From Diplonema japonicum (lineage: Eukaryota; Euglenozoa; Diplonemea; Diplonemida; Diplonemidae): 64,000 bases of DNA. Below are positions 27,765 through 38,408 of the stretch, one piece after another. The DNA lies in NCBI GenBank assembly GCA_964019335.1, contig OZ025755.1, forward strand, positions 62,001-126,000, written 5' to 3'. The position numbers and the translations under genes are program-made. The notes beneath the pieces are model-generated. The model was not told where the DNA came from. It was given only the letters and a program-made list of their open reading frames with translations, and did no database searches. The stretch's first letter is position 1. Each line of letters opens with the position of its first letter.

Positions 27765-30041
27765 CTACTTCTTCGCGAGCTTCTTCTTCTGCTTCTCCCA
27801 CTCCTTCTTAAGCTTCTTGACGGCACCCTTGCTGAGCTCAGTCCCCTTTTCGTCATGGGTGGGGACACCTTCGCCATCGAAAGCAGAGTACTTGTCCTTC
27901 TGCATCTTAAACATTTCCCTGTAAAAAAAAAAAAATTTTTTTTTTTTGACCTGGAAAATAACATACTCGGCAGGGAGATTTTCCAACATTTTCTTCAGCT
28001 TCAACTGCTCCTCTTGCTGGGCTTTCCTTGAGCGGCCCTGCGTCTTTTCAGGTCCGGACACCCTGAGGGTGATAATTCTGTTGAAAGTCAGGTCGGTGGT
28101 TTTCGTCTTATCCACAGCGAAGTACCCAAGGCGTTCAAACTGGAACTTCTCCAACTCCTTGGCGTCCTTTAGAGTTGCTTCCACCATGGCCTCGGTGGTG
28201 ATCTTGGATTCCGGGTTGACCAGTGCAAGCATTTTTTGTTTCTTCTCCTCAGCCCGCTTGGTGCTGTCCTCGTTTTCTTCATCCTTGGCGTCTTCCTCCT
28301 CGGCCTCAGGCTCAGCTTCCTCCTTACGGGGAAGGAAGAGAGGGTTCAGAAGATGCACAGTTGCGGGGACCGATTCAACCCCAGACACCCATCCAATGTG
28401 CCCCTGCACCTTACGATCGCCAGCAGGAGTGTGTGTGCAAGAGAGTTCCGAAACGACACCCTTTTCGTTCTTTTTGAAGGATGTGACTTTGACAATGATC
28501 CCAACTGCCCTTAACATGACCTCGCCGTCGGGCTTCAGTCTGAAGTAGTCCTCAGGAGGGGTTTCCATGAAGTCCCCGCCGTCTATGTAGAAAGTGCGGG
28601 AGAACTTTACCTTGCGGGTTCCCATGGAAGGGTTCTTGGGGTGGTTGGGGACGTCGAAGGTCTCTGTCTTGTCCTCCGGGTAGTCCGTCAGGGTCACCTT
28701 GATGGGGTTCAACGCCGCGAAGCGTCTGTGGCAGTTCACGTCGAGCTCCTCCCTGATGATTTCGTCAAGCTTCGCTTCATCAACGACGGAGTAGTTCCTC
28801 GTGCAGCCGATGTTCTCACAGAATTTTCGAATCGCAGCAGCGGGGACACCCCTGCGACGGAGTCCGCAGATGGTCGGCATCCTGGGGTCGTTCCAACCAT
28901 CGGCAACGTTGTTCTCAACAAGAGCAAGAAGCAGTCGTTTCGACAAGCGTGTTCCGGTAATGTTCAACCTGGCAAATTCCGTCTGAACAGGCCTGGCTTT
29001 TTCCGCAATAGGAAGATGTTCTAAGTACCAGTTGTAAAGAGGCCGGTGTGCGTCAAACTCCAGCGTGCAGAAAGAATGTGTAATGCCCTCGATAGCGTCC
29101 TCCTGACCGTGGGCGAAGTCGTAAATGGGGAAGATAACCCAGTCTCTGCCGGTATGCGGATGTTCCTTGTACAGAATACGGTACATAAGCGGGTCACGAA
29201 GGTTCATGTTGTCAGACGCCATGTCGATTTTAGCACGGAGAACGTGGGATCCTTCGGGGTGTTTGCCTTCCTTCATTTCGCTGAACAAACGTAGGTTTTC
29301 CTCGACCGACCTTTCACGGAAACGGGAGTTTGTGCCGGGTTTGTCCAGGGTGCCTCTGTTCTCTTTGATCTCGTCTTTTGTTTGAGAATCGACGTAAGCG
29401 TGGCCGTTTTTGATGAGATGCACCGCCCATTCATACAGCTGGCCAAAGTACGATGAAGCGTAATACTTGTGCTCGCCCCAATCGAATCCTAGCCATTTCA
29501 CATCTTCTTGAATGGCGTCGATGTACTCCTGCTTCTCGCTGCTAGGGTTGGTGTCGTCAAACCTTAAATGGCATCGTCCACCGAATTCCTTCGCAAGGCC
29601 GAAGTTCAGGCAGATCGACTTCGCGTGCCCGATGTGAAGGTAGCCGTTCGGTTCTGGTGGGAATCTTGTCCTGATTATGTCGTTCTTTTCCGTTGGACGG
29701 TCGCCGCATCGGCCTCCTTTCTTCAGATCCTTCTTGATGAGGTCGCGGAGGAAGTTTGTCGCGAGAACTTGTTCACCCACTGGTTCCGCGGGTGTGGTGG
29801 TCTTCTTTTCCTCCTTGGGTTTGACATCCACGTGTTTGGGCTTTGCCGCCGGTCCTGCCGGTGGTGCCATGTTCTTCCTCCCCTCTGTCCCGTACAATAC
29901 CATCCTCTGCGCCCATTCCTGCACACCCCTCCCGGCACCGCCCATCAGCTTGCTGAACATCTCCGCGTCCTCCTTCCCAGGCTGGTACCCGCTCAGATAA
30001 GGTTGATTTTTGAGCCGTTCGTTCAGCTCGTTTGTTGACAT
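27765..30041 (-). CDS. Glutaminyl-tRNA synthetase with foreign N- and C-terminal appendages
   Basis: Charges tRNA-Gln in the cytosol. Exons 27967-30041 and 27765-27918 flank a 48-base intron (GTATGT...TACAG); joined product 742 residues. The catalytic core has the HIGH motif PPEPNGYLHIGHAKS (about 130) and the KMSKS counterpart TGTRLSKRLL. The GlnRS anticodon-binding domain ends at FERLGYFAVDKTKTTDLTFNRIITLR, where other GlnRS proteins stop. Here about 80 more residues follow: a Lys/Gln helix, then EEMFKMQKDKYSAFDGEG, VPTHDEKGTELSKG and a basic helix, which match the C-terminal tail of eukaryotic cysteinyl-tRNA synthetase. The first ~50 residues (LNERLKNQPYLSGYQPGKED) resemble the GST-C-like domain of eEF1B rather than the usual GlnRS N-domain. 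Start 30041 is the first sensible ATG after an A-tract. Confidence 0.9.
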   Translation of the reverse strand: MSTNELNERLKNQPYLSGYQPGKEDAEMFSKLMGGAGRGVQEWAQRMVLYGTEGRKNMAPPAGPAAKPKHVDVKPKEEKKTTTPAEPVGEQVLATNFLRDLIKKDLKKGGRCGDRPTEKNDIIRTRFPPEPNGYLHIGHAKSICLNFGLAKEFGGRCHLRFDDTNPSSEKQEYIDAIQEDVKWLGFDWGEHKYYASSYFGQLYEWAVHLIKNGHAYVDSQTKDEIKENRGTLDKPGTNSRFRERSVEENLRLFSEMKEGKHPEGSHVLRAKIDMASDNMNLRDPLMYRILYKEHPHTGRDWVIFPIYDFAHGQEDAIEGITHSFCTLEFDAHRPLYNWYLEHLPIAEKARPVQTEFARLNITGTRLSKRLLLALVENNVADGWNDPRMPTICGLRRRGVPAAAIRKFCENIGCTRNYSVVDEAKLDEIIREELDVNCHRRFAALNPIKVTLTDYPEDKTETFDVPNHPKNPSMGTRKVKFSRTFYIDGGDFMETPPEDYFRLKPDGEVMLRAVGIIVKVTSFKKNEKGVVSELSCTHTPAGDRKVQGHIGWVSGVESVPATVHLLNPLFLPRKEEAEPEAEEEDAKDEENEDSTKRAEEKKQKMLALVNPESKITTEAMVEATLKDAKELEKFQFERLGYFAVDKTKTTDLTFNRIITLRVSGPEKTQGRSRKAQQEEQLKLKKMLENLPAEYVIFQVKKKKFFFFYREMFKMQKDKYSAFDGEGVPTHDEKGTELSKGAVKKLKKEWEKQKKKLAKK

Positions 30042-30273
30042 CCTTTTTTTTTTTTTTTTTTTCTCCCCTCTTCTTCGTGTCCGTTTTTTCGCTGCACACT
30101 TAACGCCAAATAGTGTTGCAACCAAAGCCCCATTTTTTTTTTTTTTATTAGAACAAGCACAAAAAAAAGGGGGGAAAGAATTTTTACAAAAAAATCTACA
30201 ATCTAAAGGTAAAACATGATCTTTTTTTAAACGTCAAAGAGTGTACCATAAAGCACACGGGGGCGGGTGTGTG

Positions 30274-30299
<26 letters not shown>

Positions 30300-30304
<5 letters not shown>

Positions 30305-30588
30305 TGCAATCGAAACGAACCAGCTGCAGCATGGTAGCCGGTAGTGGCGCATCGCATTTCTTGCAGTTGCTCCGCCCTTCGTGTCCATCTTGCCGTTGCA
30401 TTCGTCGCAGGCCCACTTGTCCCCCCTCACCTTTCGAAGCTGCTTCAACCGTCCAGGGCATGATGGACATGGTCTGATTTTCCGTTTTTTTTTTTTTTTT
30501 TTTTTGCCACAAAAAAAAAAAATAAAAAAAGTACAAACTCAGCAGGGAGGGGTTCCAACATTTTCATCAGTTTTAACTGCTTCTTTTG
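30300..30588 (-). pseudogene. Broken extra copy of the synthetase-tail/zinc-ribbon unit
   Basis: Minus strand: an acceptor-like CTTTAG, then QKKQLKLMKMLEPLPAE, a donor-like GTTTGT and an A/T-rich stretch ending TCAG, then PCPSCPGRLKQLRKV and KWACDECNGKMDTKGG. After this the frame shifts by one base, with SNCKKCDAPLP in the next frame. It resembles both the GlnRS tail exon and the neighbouring gene at 30615, but lacks the EMFKMQ exon. The frameshift suggests a dead duplicate. Confidence 0.5.
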
Positions 30589-30614
30589 CTAAAGGGTAGA
30601 AAATGGTGAAAAAA

Positions 30615-31001
30615 TCAATGAGGATGGCATACCATGCACGTCGGGCAGATCATATGTTCACAGGATTTGAATTCGCAGGCCCGGCCGCCCTTCGTGTCCA
30701 TCTTACCGTTGGATTCGTCGCAGGCCCACTTGTGCTCCCTCACCTTTCGAAGCTGCTTCAACCGTCCAGGGCATGATGGACATGGTCCCATACTCTGATT
30801 CACCCACTCCTTCCTGAGTTTTTCGATGGCACTTTTGTTGAGTTCGGTATTTTTTTCGTCGTGGGTGGGGACACCAAAATCATCGAAAGCAGAGTACTTG
30901 TCCCTCTGCATCTTAAACATTTCCCTAGAATTTTTTTTTGGGGGGGGAAAGAAGAAAGGTACATACCCGGCAGGGAGGTGATTGGGTTCGCTTGCTGGCA
31001 T
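30615..31001 (-). CDS. Small spliced gene: CysRS-type tail joined to a zinc ribbon
   Basis: Two exons, 30967-31001 and 30615-30924, with a 42-base intron (GTATGT...TTCTAG); product 114 residues. The ATG follows AAAAAAAAAAAGA, as in other genes here. After MPASEPNHLPAG the joined frame reads EMFKMQRDKYSAFDDFG, VPTHDEKNTELNKS and KLRKEW, very close to the C-terminal tail of the adjacent GlnRS and placed at the same splice point. It continues into a zinc ribbon, CPSC...WACDES...CEFKSC...CPTCMVCHPH. Both splice junctions keep frame. I infer a duplication of the synthetase tail exon that acquired a zinc ribbon; whether a stable protein is made is unknown. The same ribbon pattern occurs at the left edge of the window. 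Confidence 0.55.
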   Translation of the reverse strand: MPASEPNHLPAGYVPFFFPPPKKNSREMFKMQRDKYSAFDDFGVPTHDEKNTELNKSAIEKLRKEWVNQSMGPCPSCPGRLKQLRKVREHKWACDESNGKMDTKGGRACEFKSCEHMICPTCMVCHPH

Positions 31002-31150
31002 TTCTTTTTTTTTTTAAATTCCCCCCCTCTTCTCGTGGTTTATTGGACAAGGCAATAAGAAAAGGATGTTCGGCGGAAAAAAAAAAAAAAAAAAAAAAAA
31101 GAACTTTTCTACACAAAAAAAAAAATATCTAAAATAAAATAAAAAAAAGC

Positions 31151-32415
31151 CTACAACCCCTCACCGCTTGTCATATCGTCATCACTGAAGCACACGTAGA
31201 GCCCGTTAGCATCCTTCCCCCCAGAAAAAGTTCCACCACTACCATTGCCCCCGATCGGGACGCTCGGGAGCGGGATGGTCCCGAGGACCTCAAGATAGCT
31301 GTCGACGTATTCGTGGGTCAGCTGGAATTTTTTTTTTTTTTTTTTTTTTGAAATACCTTAAGTAACTCGCCTGTAGCGTTCCTCCCGTGCAGAGCGTGCA
31401 GCATAGAAGCTTGGAGGGACTCCATCCCGGGGAGGACAGAAGAGTAAGGAAACTGCGAGGCCGTCGCCTCCTTCGCCCTGCGCACCGCTTCCTCCTCCGC
31501 GACCATTCGGTTCAAATCCGCCAGTTTGTACCGATACTCGGCGCACTGATGGCAAACTGAAGAATCGGTATAAGTCGTTTGCATTCTTACAGAAGGTGGT
31601 GTTGGTGACCGTACTTCCTCAGGAGACGCTGGTAGGGACCCGTCGACCTGTCCGTGCGACTGTTGTCGAAGCCTTGCAGACATGCTACCGATGGTGTCCT
31701 TTGCCTTGATCAGCTCGGAACGGAGGGCCTCGATCCCATCCTCAAGAACCATTTGGTCTTGAAGCCCTGTTTTCCCCACCGATGCTGTAAGTTTTAACGC
31801 CTCGCCCATGGCGGTGGAACCCTTACCCTCGGCCTTGGAGGCTTCTGTTACAAGAAGCGCGTACCTTTCCTCCCATGTGAAGCATTTTTGCTTCCACCGT
31901 TCTACTAGTGTTTCCAGTCGGTGGAGTCGGGAAGCACCTTCGTTGTCTGGTGAGTGGCGGGAAGGTGATGGGGTTTTAAGTCTTCCGGGTGCTCCACCAC
32001 CTCCTGGCATAGGGCGTCTTGCTTGGTGTTGAGACATGTTTGATGGCAGCTGTGAATCTTCTCTTTGAGCAGCAGATTGCCATTCGGAAGAACCGTCGAT
32101 TTTTGCTTGCATTTCTTGAAGTTGTTTCCGCCTTGCCTCGTTGAGTTGTTGCAGTCGTGCGACTTCTCTTCTCAAAACTCTGTTTTCTTCTTCAAGATCC
32201 ATGAGATCCTGTGTGCTTCTCGGGCCGTATGGTGGGCTTCCGGCTGCAGGGATGTTTCCCAGGTCTTTTCGCTCGTCACCTCCCCAGCTATTTCTCGGAT
32301 TGTACATCGGTGGGAAACTGTCGGTTTCTTCCTCGCTGCCTATGGCTACGGAGTTGGCATCTTCTTTGAGCCCGGTATGTGTCGGGATGGAGGTACGAAT
32401 GCTGCTCCCCAACAT
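31151..32415 (-). CDS. Coiled-coil protein
   Basis: Exons 31357-32415 and 31151-31321 with a 35-base intron (GTATTT...TTCCAG) give 409 residues. The N-terminal ~70 residues are disordered. A strong coiled coil follows at about 70-110 (LMDLEEENRVLRREVARLQQLNEARRK...), then a Ser/Pro linker and further helices (RLHRLETLVERWKQKCFTWEERYALL; DGIEALRSELIKAKDTIGSMSARLRQ). A CHQC pair with YKLADLNRMVAEEEAVRR comes next. The second exon adds LTHEYVDSYLEVLG and an acidic end. No catalytic motif. It could be a centrosomal, flagellar or trafficking scaffold, but nothing in the sequence decides this. The start at 32415 follows an A-tract. Confidence 0.75.
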
Positions 32416-32446
32416 TTTTTTTTTTTGTGCTTTTGTGTGTTCCAAC

Positions 32447-32490
<44 letters not shown>

Positions 32491-33056
32491 AATGTGAAAA
32501 AAAAGATAGAAACATGGAAAAAAAAAAGAAAAAAAGTTAAGAACAATAAGTAAATAAGCAAAACTATAATGGGGGAGGAGGGTTTTTTTTTTTTTTTTTT
32601 TTTTTTTGCGAGAACCAACCCCGTTCTGTGTTTTGAAGTTTTGAAGAGAGTAAATAAGGCGGGAGGGAAGATTACGGGAGCAGGGGGGGAAAAGAGATGG
32701 TATAGGTGTCCCCCCCCCCCCCCCCCCCCCCCTCTACAGGTGTCTAAAAACTCAGATGTGCGTACGAAGAAAAAAAAAACTTCCCTCTTCCTCAAGTGAT
32801 ATATTTCGCTTGAGGGAAGGTGCTAAGTAACGCAGCTTAATCAATAAGTTAATGGGGGGGGGGGGGGGGCACCTTTGAAATGATTTAGGAAATCACTCTT
32901 TACCCGTGTAAAAAAAAAAAAAAAAAATAGTCTTGAGTCCACTCTTTTTTTTTTCTTTCTTTCATTTCTTTTTTTTCCCATTTTCCTTTTTTTTTCAACA
33001 GCTGGCGAATTGACTTCAACCAAGAAAAAATAAATCTCGAGTCCTTTTTTTTTTTT
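32416..33056. other. Homopolymer-rich intergenic stretch
   Basis: Runs of A, T, C (32711-32732) and G; no gene seen. Confidence 0.6.
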
Positions 33057-34678
33057 TTAACCATTAAACCCACATGTCATATATTTTTGACATAAAAAAA
33101 AAAGAAAAAATATATAGGCCTTTTAGTCAAATTATGACCTTTCTTTCACTTTTCTGACGCCATTGCGCGATTTTTTCCACTTTGTTTGGCTAAATGCTGC
33201 CCTTTTTCAGCATTATTTTAAGAATTTGAGAGGTCGAAAATCCGGGGAAAAAATGATTTTAGAATGAAGAATACTCGACTGGAGCAGAGGGCTGGTCGTG
33301 AGTGATAAAGAATGCGAAGAAATGTCAGAAAATGGTAGTTCTGAGTCTAGTAGTGCTTGGGGGGAGGAAAGTGTGGAAGAATTGGAGGAAATGGGGTGGA
33401 AAGAGGCAGTGTAATCGAACCAGCAGACGACCCAACAGGGAAGAGCCCTCTCCAGCTTTTTTATTCGTTTTTTACACCATACACCCTCCGATGCCTGACA
33501 GCATTCACAAACAACCACCTGGAGCGCCGCAAAATCGACAAAAGAGTCACGGAAGCCGAAATCCGAGCGTTTCTGGGCCTATGGGTGTTAATGGACCTCA
33601 CCACCCGTCCCAACTTCCGTGACTACTGGAAAACCGATCCTGACTCCATTATGCATACTCAGGGGTTTGCGCGCGTCATGTCCGGAAACCGGTTTGAGCT
33701 GTTCTTTGGAAACATATATCTGTGCCCGGGACCTGATCAGTGGCAGGGAGGAAAGCTTGTGCTTCTCCTGAGCGCACCCCCTTTCAAGCCAAAGATGACC
33801 GCCACTCGGCAAAGATGGGTCGGCAAGGCAAAGAAAAAATCCAGGGTCGCCTTTCCCATTCCAAAGGTCGTTGAAACCTACACCTCCCTTATGGGGGGTG
33901 TAGATGGGAACGACGCTGCCACCCAACGCAACACAAACCGGTGGCAGATGAAAATATTAAGGTTCCTGCTTGACAAAAGCCTCTTCAACTGCTGGGTACT
34001 TGCGAAGAGCGTCAATTCCCCCATCAAGTTCAATGAACTGGAAGAATGCATCGCACACGGCCTCTGTAAATGCATGGGCAAAGAACCTGCACCATCGAGA
34101 CCACAAGACTCGAAGGATGAAAGGTTTGACCGCATCAAAGGGCATTTTCCTGCAAAGATTAGCATAATAAGTGCGTAGTCCATCATTGCATGGTCCCAGA
34201 AGGTCCTCTGGCTATGAATGTTCCACCTGTGGCAAGTATTCCACACCTTGCTTTTGGCTTACCACCTGAACGGAGACATCACCGAGGATGATCTTCAGGA
34301 GCCCGAAACACCGACAAGTACCAGAAACTCACTGATGGACCCCCGGACCCCCTCCACTGGCCAGAGAGGTGTGAAACGCAAGCTAAATCTGGGCTAGAAT
34401 AGTGTTACAAGGGGTTTTTAGTGCATTTTATTATTATTTATTTTGCACTTTTTCCTACTCCTCTTCCCCCCCTTTACCAAAAAGGGTGTTGGGTCAAAAA
34501 TCATAAGTTCAAAAGCCAGTTCAGGGGAACCCTGATACCTGAATGTCTCCAGAGGTCATTTCTCCATAAAAAAAACACTTTGTATGGTTAAATGCTGCCA
34601 CTTTTTTTGAATTCTTTGGAATCGCCTCAAAAATGGGCTTTTTTCGGTTTTTTTTTTGCCTGTGGGCTTAATGGTTAA
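33057..34678 (+). mobile_element. piggyBac-like element 1, TTAA-bounded
   Basis: Begins TTAACCATTAAACCCACA and ends TGTGGGCTTAATGGTTAA: matching inverted ends just inside a duplicated TTAA, the hallmark of piggyBac insertion. It is 1622 bases long and carries a plus-strand transposase remnant. It was inserted where a T-run meets the TTAA. Confidence 0.85.
33357..34178 (+). pseudogene. piggyBac transposase, internally deleted
   Basis: A 273-codon frame. The N-terminal part is piggyBac-like (LQLFYSFFTPYTLRCLTAFT; EIRAFLGLWVLMDLTTRPNFRDYW; FARVMSGNRFELFFGNIYL). The sequence then jumps from CPGPDQW almost directly to SAPPFKPKM...VVETYTSLMGGVDGND. The first two catalytic aspartates and the region between them are missing; only the late MGGVDxxD motif remains. 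The C-terminal Cys-rich domain is also absent. The frame is open, but the protein cannot be a complete transposase; it would at most bind DNA or other subunits. Confidence 0.8.
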
Positions 34679-34828
34679 AAAATTAAAAAGGCGTCTTCTT
34701 GACTCATCATTTCCCCTTATTTTCATTCTTTTTTTTTTTTTTTTTTGTTTCCCGGAAAATAACTTTCCCCCAGGAAGGTTTCAGCCACAACAATAAACAA
34801 AAACAAAAAACTTTTTTTTTTTTTTTTT

Positions 34829-37035
34829 TTAACCATTAAAGGACGGGGGTTTTTGGGCAAAAAAAAGGTCACCATCGACTTTTTTATTTTCTAAAATTAA
34901 AACATCCTCGAGCATGCAACCATAGAACGACGCTTGTGTAAAAGAAAATACATCACCCAGGAGGGACAAAAAACACCCCCAGACGCCCCTCAAAGGCCCT
35001 GGGAAGTGAATAGAATAAGGAATTGAAGTGAAATTTATTGTAAAAACCCACCCATAGGTTAGACACTTCCTTACTTTTTTCGCTTGGGCCTCGGAGTGCT
35101 AGGGGGGGTTTTGCTTTTGGGACTTGGCTCAGATGACGACCTGGGGAGAAGGGTATGTGTTTGGAGACGCTGGTACCTTCGGCGTTTCTTCGGTGTGGCC
35201 GGGCCTCCAGAGGGGGTAGATTGGGGTGGGTAAACCACCGGTTCGTGATAGTCCGCAAAGCAAGCTGGGCACAGATGCACGTTACAAGCCTTGCAGATGA
35301 AGATAGTTTGCACCCGGACCCCCAAAACACGCATGTGGTGTGTGCATTGTCTTGCTGCATCCAGTTTTTTGGACCAGTGACCTTTGGTGAAGTCGCGCCT
35401 GGCATCTTCCCTGGGCCCCTCGGTCCCCATTTCAGAACGGGTGCTTGCTGGGCGGTTGTTTCCGGACTGGCGCATAACAGACGAAAAGCTGTTGTCGCTC
35501 ATCGCGAACCCGTTTTTGGGCCTGCCTGGGCCTACTTGCTTCTTCACTGGGGCAAGATTAGGTACATTCTGGCGGTTTTCTTCGGATTGTTACCACCATT
35601 GACTGGACTTTCCTCGGATTGTTTCCACCACAAACCCGATTCCCACATCTGTTGTACAAGGGTAACGCCAGTATAGAAGTTATCGATGCCGGGGTACAAG
35701 GGGAACGCTACCGATGCCGAGCCATCCACCAGGTGGACACGAATAGTGGCATCGACAAGTCACGTGGGGTGCGCTTTCAGACTGAGCACGACGTTCACTT
35801 CATGTCAAGCAAGACGCCATTGAAGGCACCGCAGGAGATACGGGAGAACGTTGTAAGAGCTTTCATTGTCGCGCTCGAGCTGCAGGACAAGAAGCTCGAA
35901 GCAGAGCTCCGCCGCCGAGACATTCTGGTCGCCATGTTGTCCTTTTTTGGCATCATAAGCATTGGTGCTTCTGCAGTGATCACGTGGTTCACCAATCCTG
36001 TACGCGAGTCAGGGCTCCCAAACACCAGCACCCCCCTACAATGACCTCGATCCTTCACCAAATGGGAAGGTAATATGCCAAGTGCTGAGATACCTCACAT
36101 CGGGGTCCACAGTGCTGTGTTTGATTGCTTTTTCACGCTTTTACAATGGTATTAGCACTGCGGACAGTAGATCGACAAGTTGAACACGACCCTGTGTCAG
36201 ATCCTGTCCGGTGGCACAGCCTCACCTGTCCTCTTTGCAGGCTGGAATACTCTGAAGCGATGCCTACCGTGTGACTTGATCATACTCTCATCAATGATCG
36301 ATTCTCCGGGGGAATAGTGTTGCAGACAGGTAGGGGAGCAAGAATCTTATTTTTTGCAACCTGTCTGTCTCTTCACCCCTCCAAAATGCAACGACCGCTG
36401 TAAGCGCAAAAAGCAGTAACGTTTCATTACACTTGCCAAAAAAAGGTGTGGCGAGGGCACAAATGGTCGGCCAGTAATCTTTTATGCCAGCCTTGCGGAT
36501 GATGTCCATGAGCACCCACAAGGCCAGAAACTGATAGATATCGTCCACAGTGAAGTCAAAGTCGGGGTTGTGGTACTTGCAAACGGTGCAAAGAGATTTC
36601 ACAAACCCCATTGAGATGAACAGCTTGGAAATCCTTGATGCACTCATGTGGGAAAAGGGTGATTTCTGCCCCCCCTGTGCCCTGTCACTTCTTACGCGTA
36701 ACCTGCGTAATATCGCTCTCCCAGGGCATATTTTCACTCTTCTCGTCACTACTGGCGCTAGGTGAGGTCCCATCGTCAGTGAGAATGTCCCCTTAGGCAC
36801 TCCCGAACTCGTCTGAATCAGTACTGCTCATATGAGCTTTCGTGCCACCAAAAACTGGTTTCGAGGGTGTTTTTGGAGGTTAATCTAGGGGACAAAAGTG
36901 ATTTTCGATGGAAAAGAAATCGCGGAACTAGGTCATTCTGTGCAAGGGTAAGGGTCTATGGTACTTAAAATGCCTATACAAAAATTTTAATTTTTTGATC
37001 GCTAGATATCTAGCGCTTCGTCCTTTAATGGTTAA
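34829..37035 (-). mobile_element. piggyBac-like element 2, TTAA-bounded
   Basis: Left end TTAACCATTAAAGGACG and right end CGTCCTTTAATGGTTAA are exact reverse complements, each starting with the TTAA target. 2207 bases, transposase on the minus strand. Only about 150 bases separate it from element 1. Confidence 0.88.
35071..36838 (-). pseudogene. piggyBac transposase, multiply broken
   Basis: Read on the minus strand from about 36838: an acidic N-terminus (MSSTDSDEFGSA then stop), FDFTVDDIYQFLALWVLMDIIRKAGIKDYW (36600-36470), an IDESMIKSHGRHRFRVFQPAK stretch near 36290-36240 with the first catalytic Asp, a DNFYTGVTLVQQMWESG stretch near 35690-35640 and a C-terminal Cys-rich domain (CTHHMRV...FICKACNVHLCPACFADYH, 35360-35250) followed by a basic tail. 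The pieces are in different frames with stops between them, and about 300 bases (35740-36060) do not read as transposase. Confidence 0.8.
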
Positions 37036-37414
37036 ATTTTTTTTTTCAATACCACTCAAACTCCACATTTCTTTTTTTTTTTGAAAGGGAAAATATAATG
37101 AAAAGGAAGTAACATAAACGAGAGTCCAATTTCTTTCCGGTTGCGGGAACTAAAAAGAAAGAGAGAAAAAAAATTTTTTTGGTGTCATTGAGTGACGTGT
37201 ATCTGCTCCATCCTTTTTTCCCCCCTTCTTTTTTTTCTCCCCCCCCCAGGCAGGGGAGTGCTAAAGGAGGAAAAAAAGAGGGGGGGGAAAAAAAAGGAAC
37301 CAGATGCTTGAGCAAATACAAAAAAAAAGTGAACTCCAATTTTTTTTTTTTTTCCAGTTCTTCCAACAACAACGTTTTTATTTTTTTATTTTTTTTTTAT
37401 TACCATGTGTACTT

Positions 37415-37462
37415 AAAAAAGTCCCAAAATTGGGCAAAAAATTTGAAAAAAAGGTACATAAT
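37415..37462 (-). repeat. Dispersed short repeat, copy B
   Basis: Reverse complement of the 889-932 sequence, with a few differences; see that entry. Confidence 0.5.
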
Positions 37463-37684
37463 AAAATTTAGTAGCCCAGGGTCGTCAGTCCGTGAGCTCC
37501 AATTTTATTTTTTTATGTAGAACTGTTTTGATTTAACGGTCACATCATTAATAAAGGAAACAAAGTAAGTACAAATACGGTAATTTCAAGAGAAAAGATA
37601 TTCACCAAGTCTTAACAAACTAAGTGAGGGTAGCAGAAAAATAAGGGAACCATTATACAAGTTCCAAATTAATTCTGGAGGGGG

Positions 37685-37686
<2 letters not shown>

Positions 37687-37740
<54 letters not shown>
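37687..37740. repeat. (GA)27 microsatellite
   Basis: 54 bases of uninterrupted GA dinucleotide. Confidence 0.95.
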
Positions 37741-37744
<4 letters not shown>

Positions 37745-38370
37745 TACCCAGGCAGAGGCCGGTATCATATGTATAATAGTAGGGAAGGGGAGGGAATAGA
37801 ACAACACATCTTATTTTTTTCATTTCGCCGTATAAAAAAAAAAAAAAAAAGAGAGTGTGTTCAAATACAACTTTCTTTTTTTTCTTTTTTTTGTTTCCGT
37901 TTAGCTCTGTTTTTTTTTGAACATTTTTTGAATAGAAAGAAGGAGGGAAGCCCTCTCTCCATTTAAAAGATAATATAAAAAAAAACAAAACACTAAACAC
38001 ACACTTTTTTTTTTTGTACCAATTATACTACTTGTACTTGAAAGAGAAAAAAAAATTAAAAATATTTGATAAGGTATTACCAGTAATAGAAGCGGGGGAG
38101 AGAGGGAAAAAAAAAAGAAAAAAAGAAGAAGAAAAAAAAAGCAACAAGTCTTTTGCTAGACGTGCCACCATCCTCCCCTTTTTATTTATTTATTTTTTTC
38201 CAACAAGAATAGTATTTTCCTTGAAGGACAAGGGAAGAGGGAATTCGGCAGGGAAAGGGAAATAAGAAAAAAAAAAAAGAAAAAAAAAAAAAAAAAACCA
38301 TCTAACACCTTCATACGCTTTTTTTTTTTTTTTTTTTTTAATGAAGGTATTGACTATTGACTGAAGAATG

Positions 38371-38408
<38 letters not shown>

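Larger units (their letters stand above)
37036..38408. other. Intergenic stretch: repeats only
   Basis: Contains the inverted partner of the short repeat at 889-932 (37415-37462), a GA microsatellite (37687-37740) and many A/T runs. No gene-like sequence seen. Confidence 0.65.

Noticed and set aside
35619-35735. Plus-strand start of the frame in piggyBac element 2
   Set aside because: This part is antisense to a recognisable transposase segment (DNFYTG); only the later portion is kept as a question.
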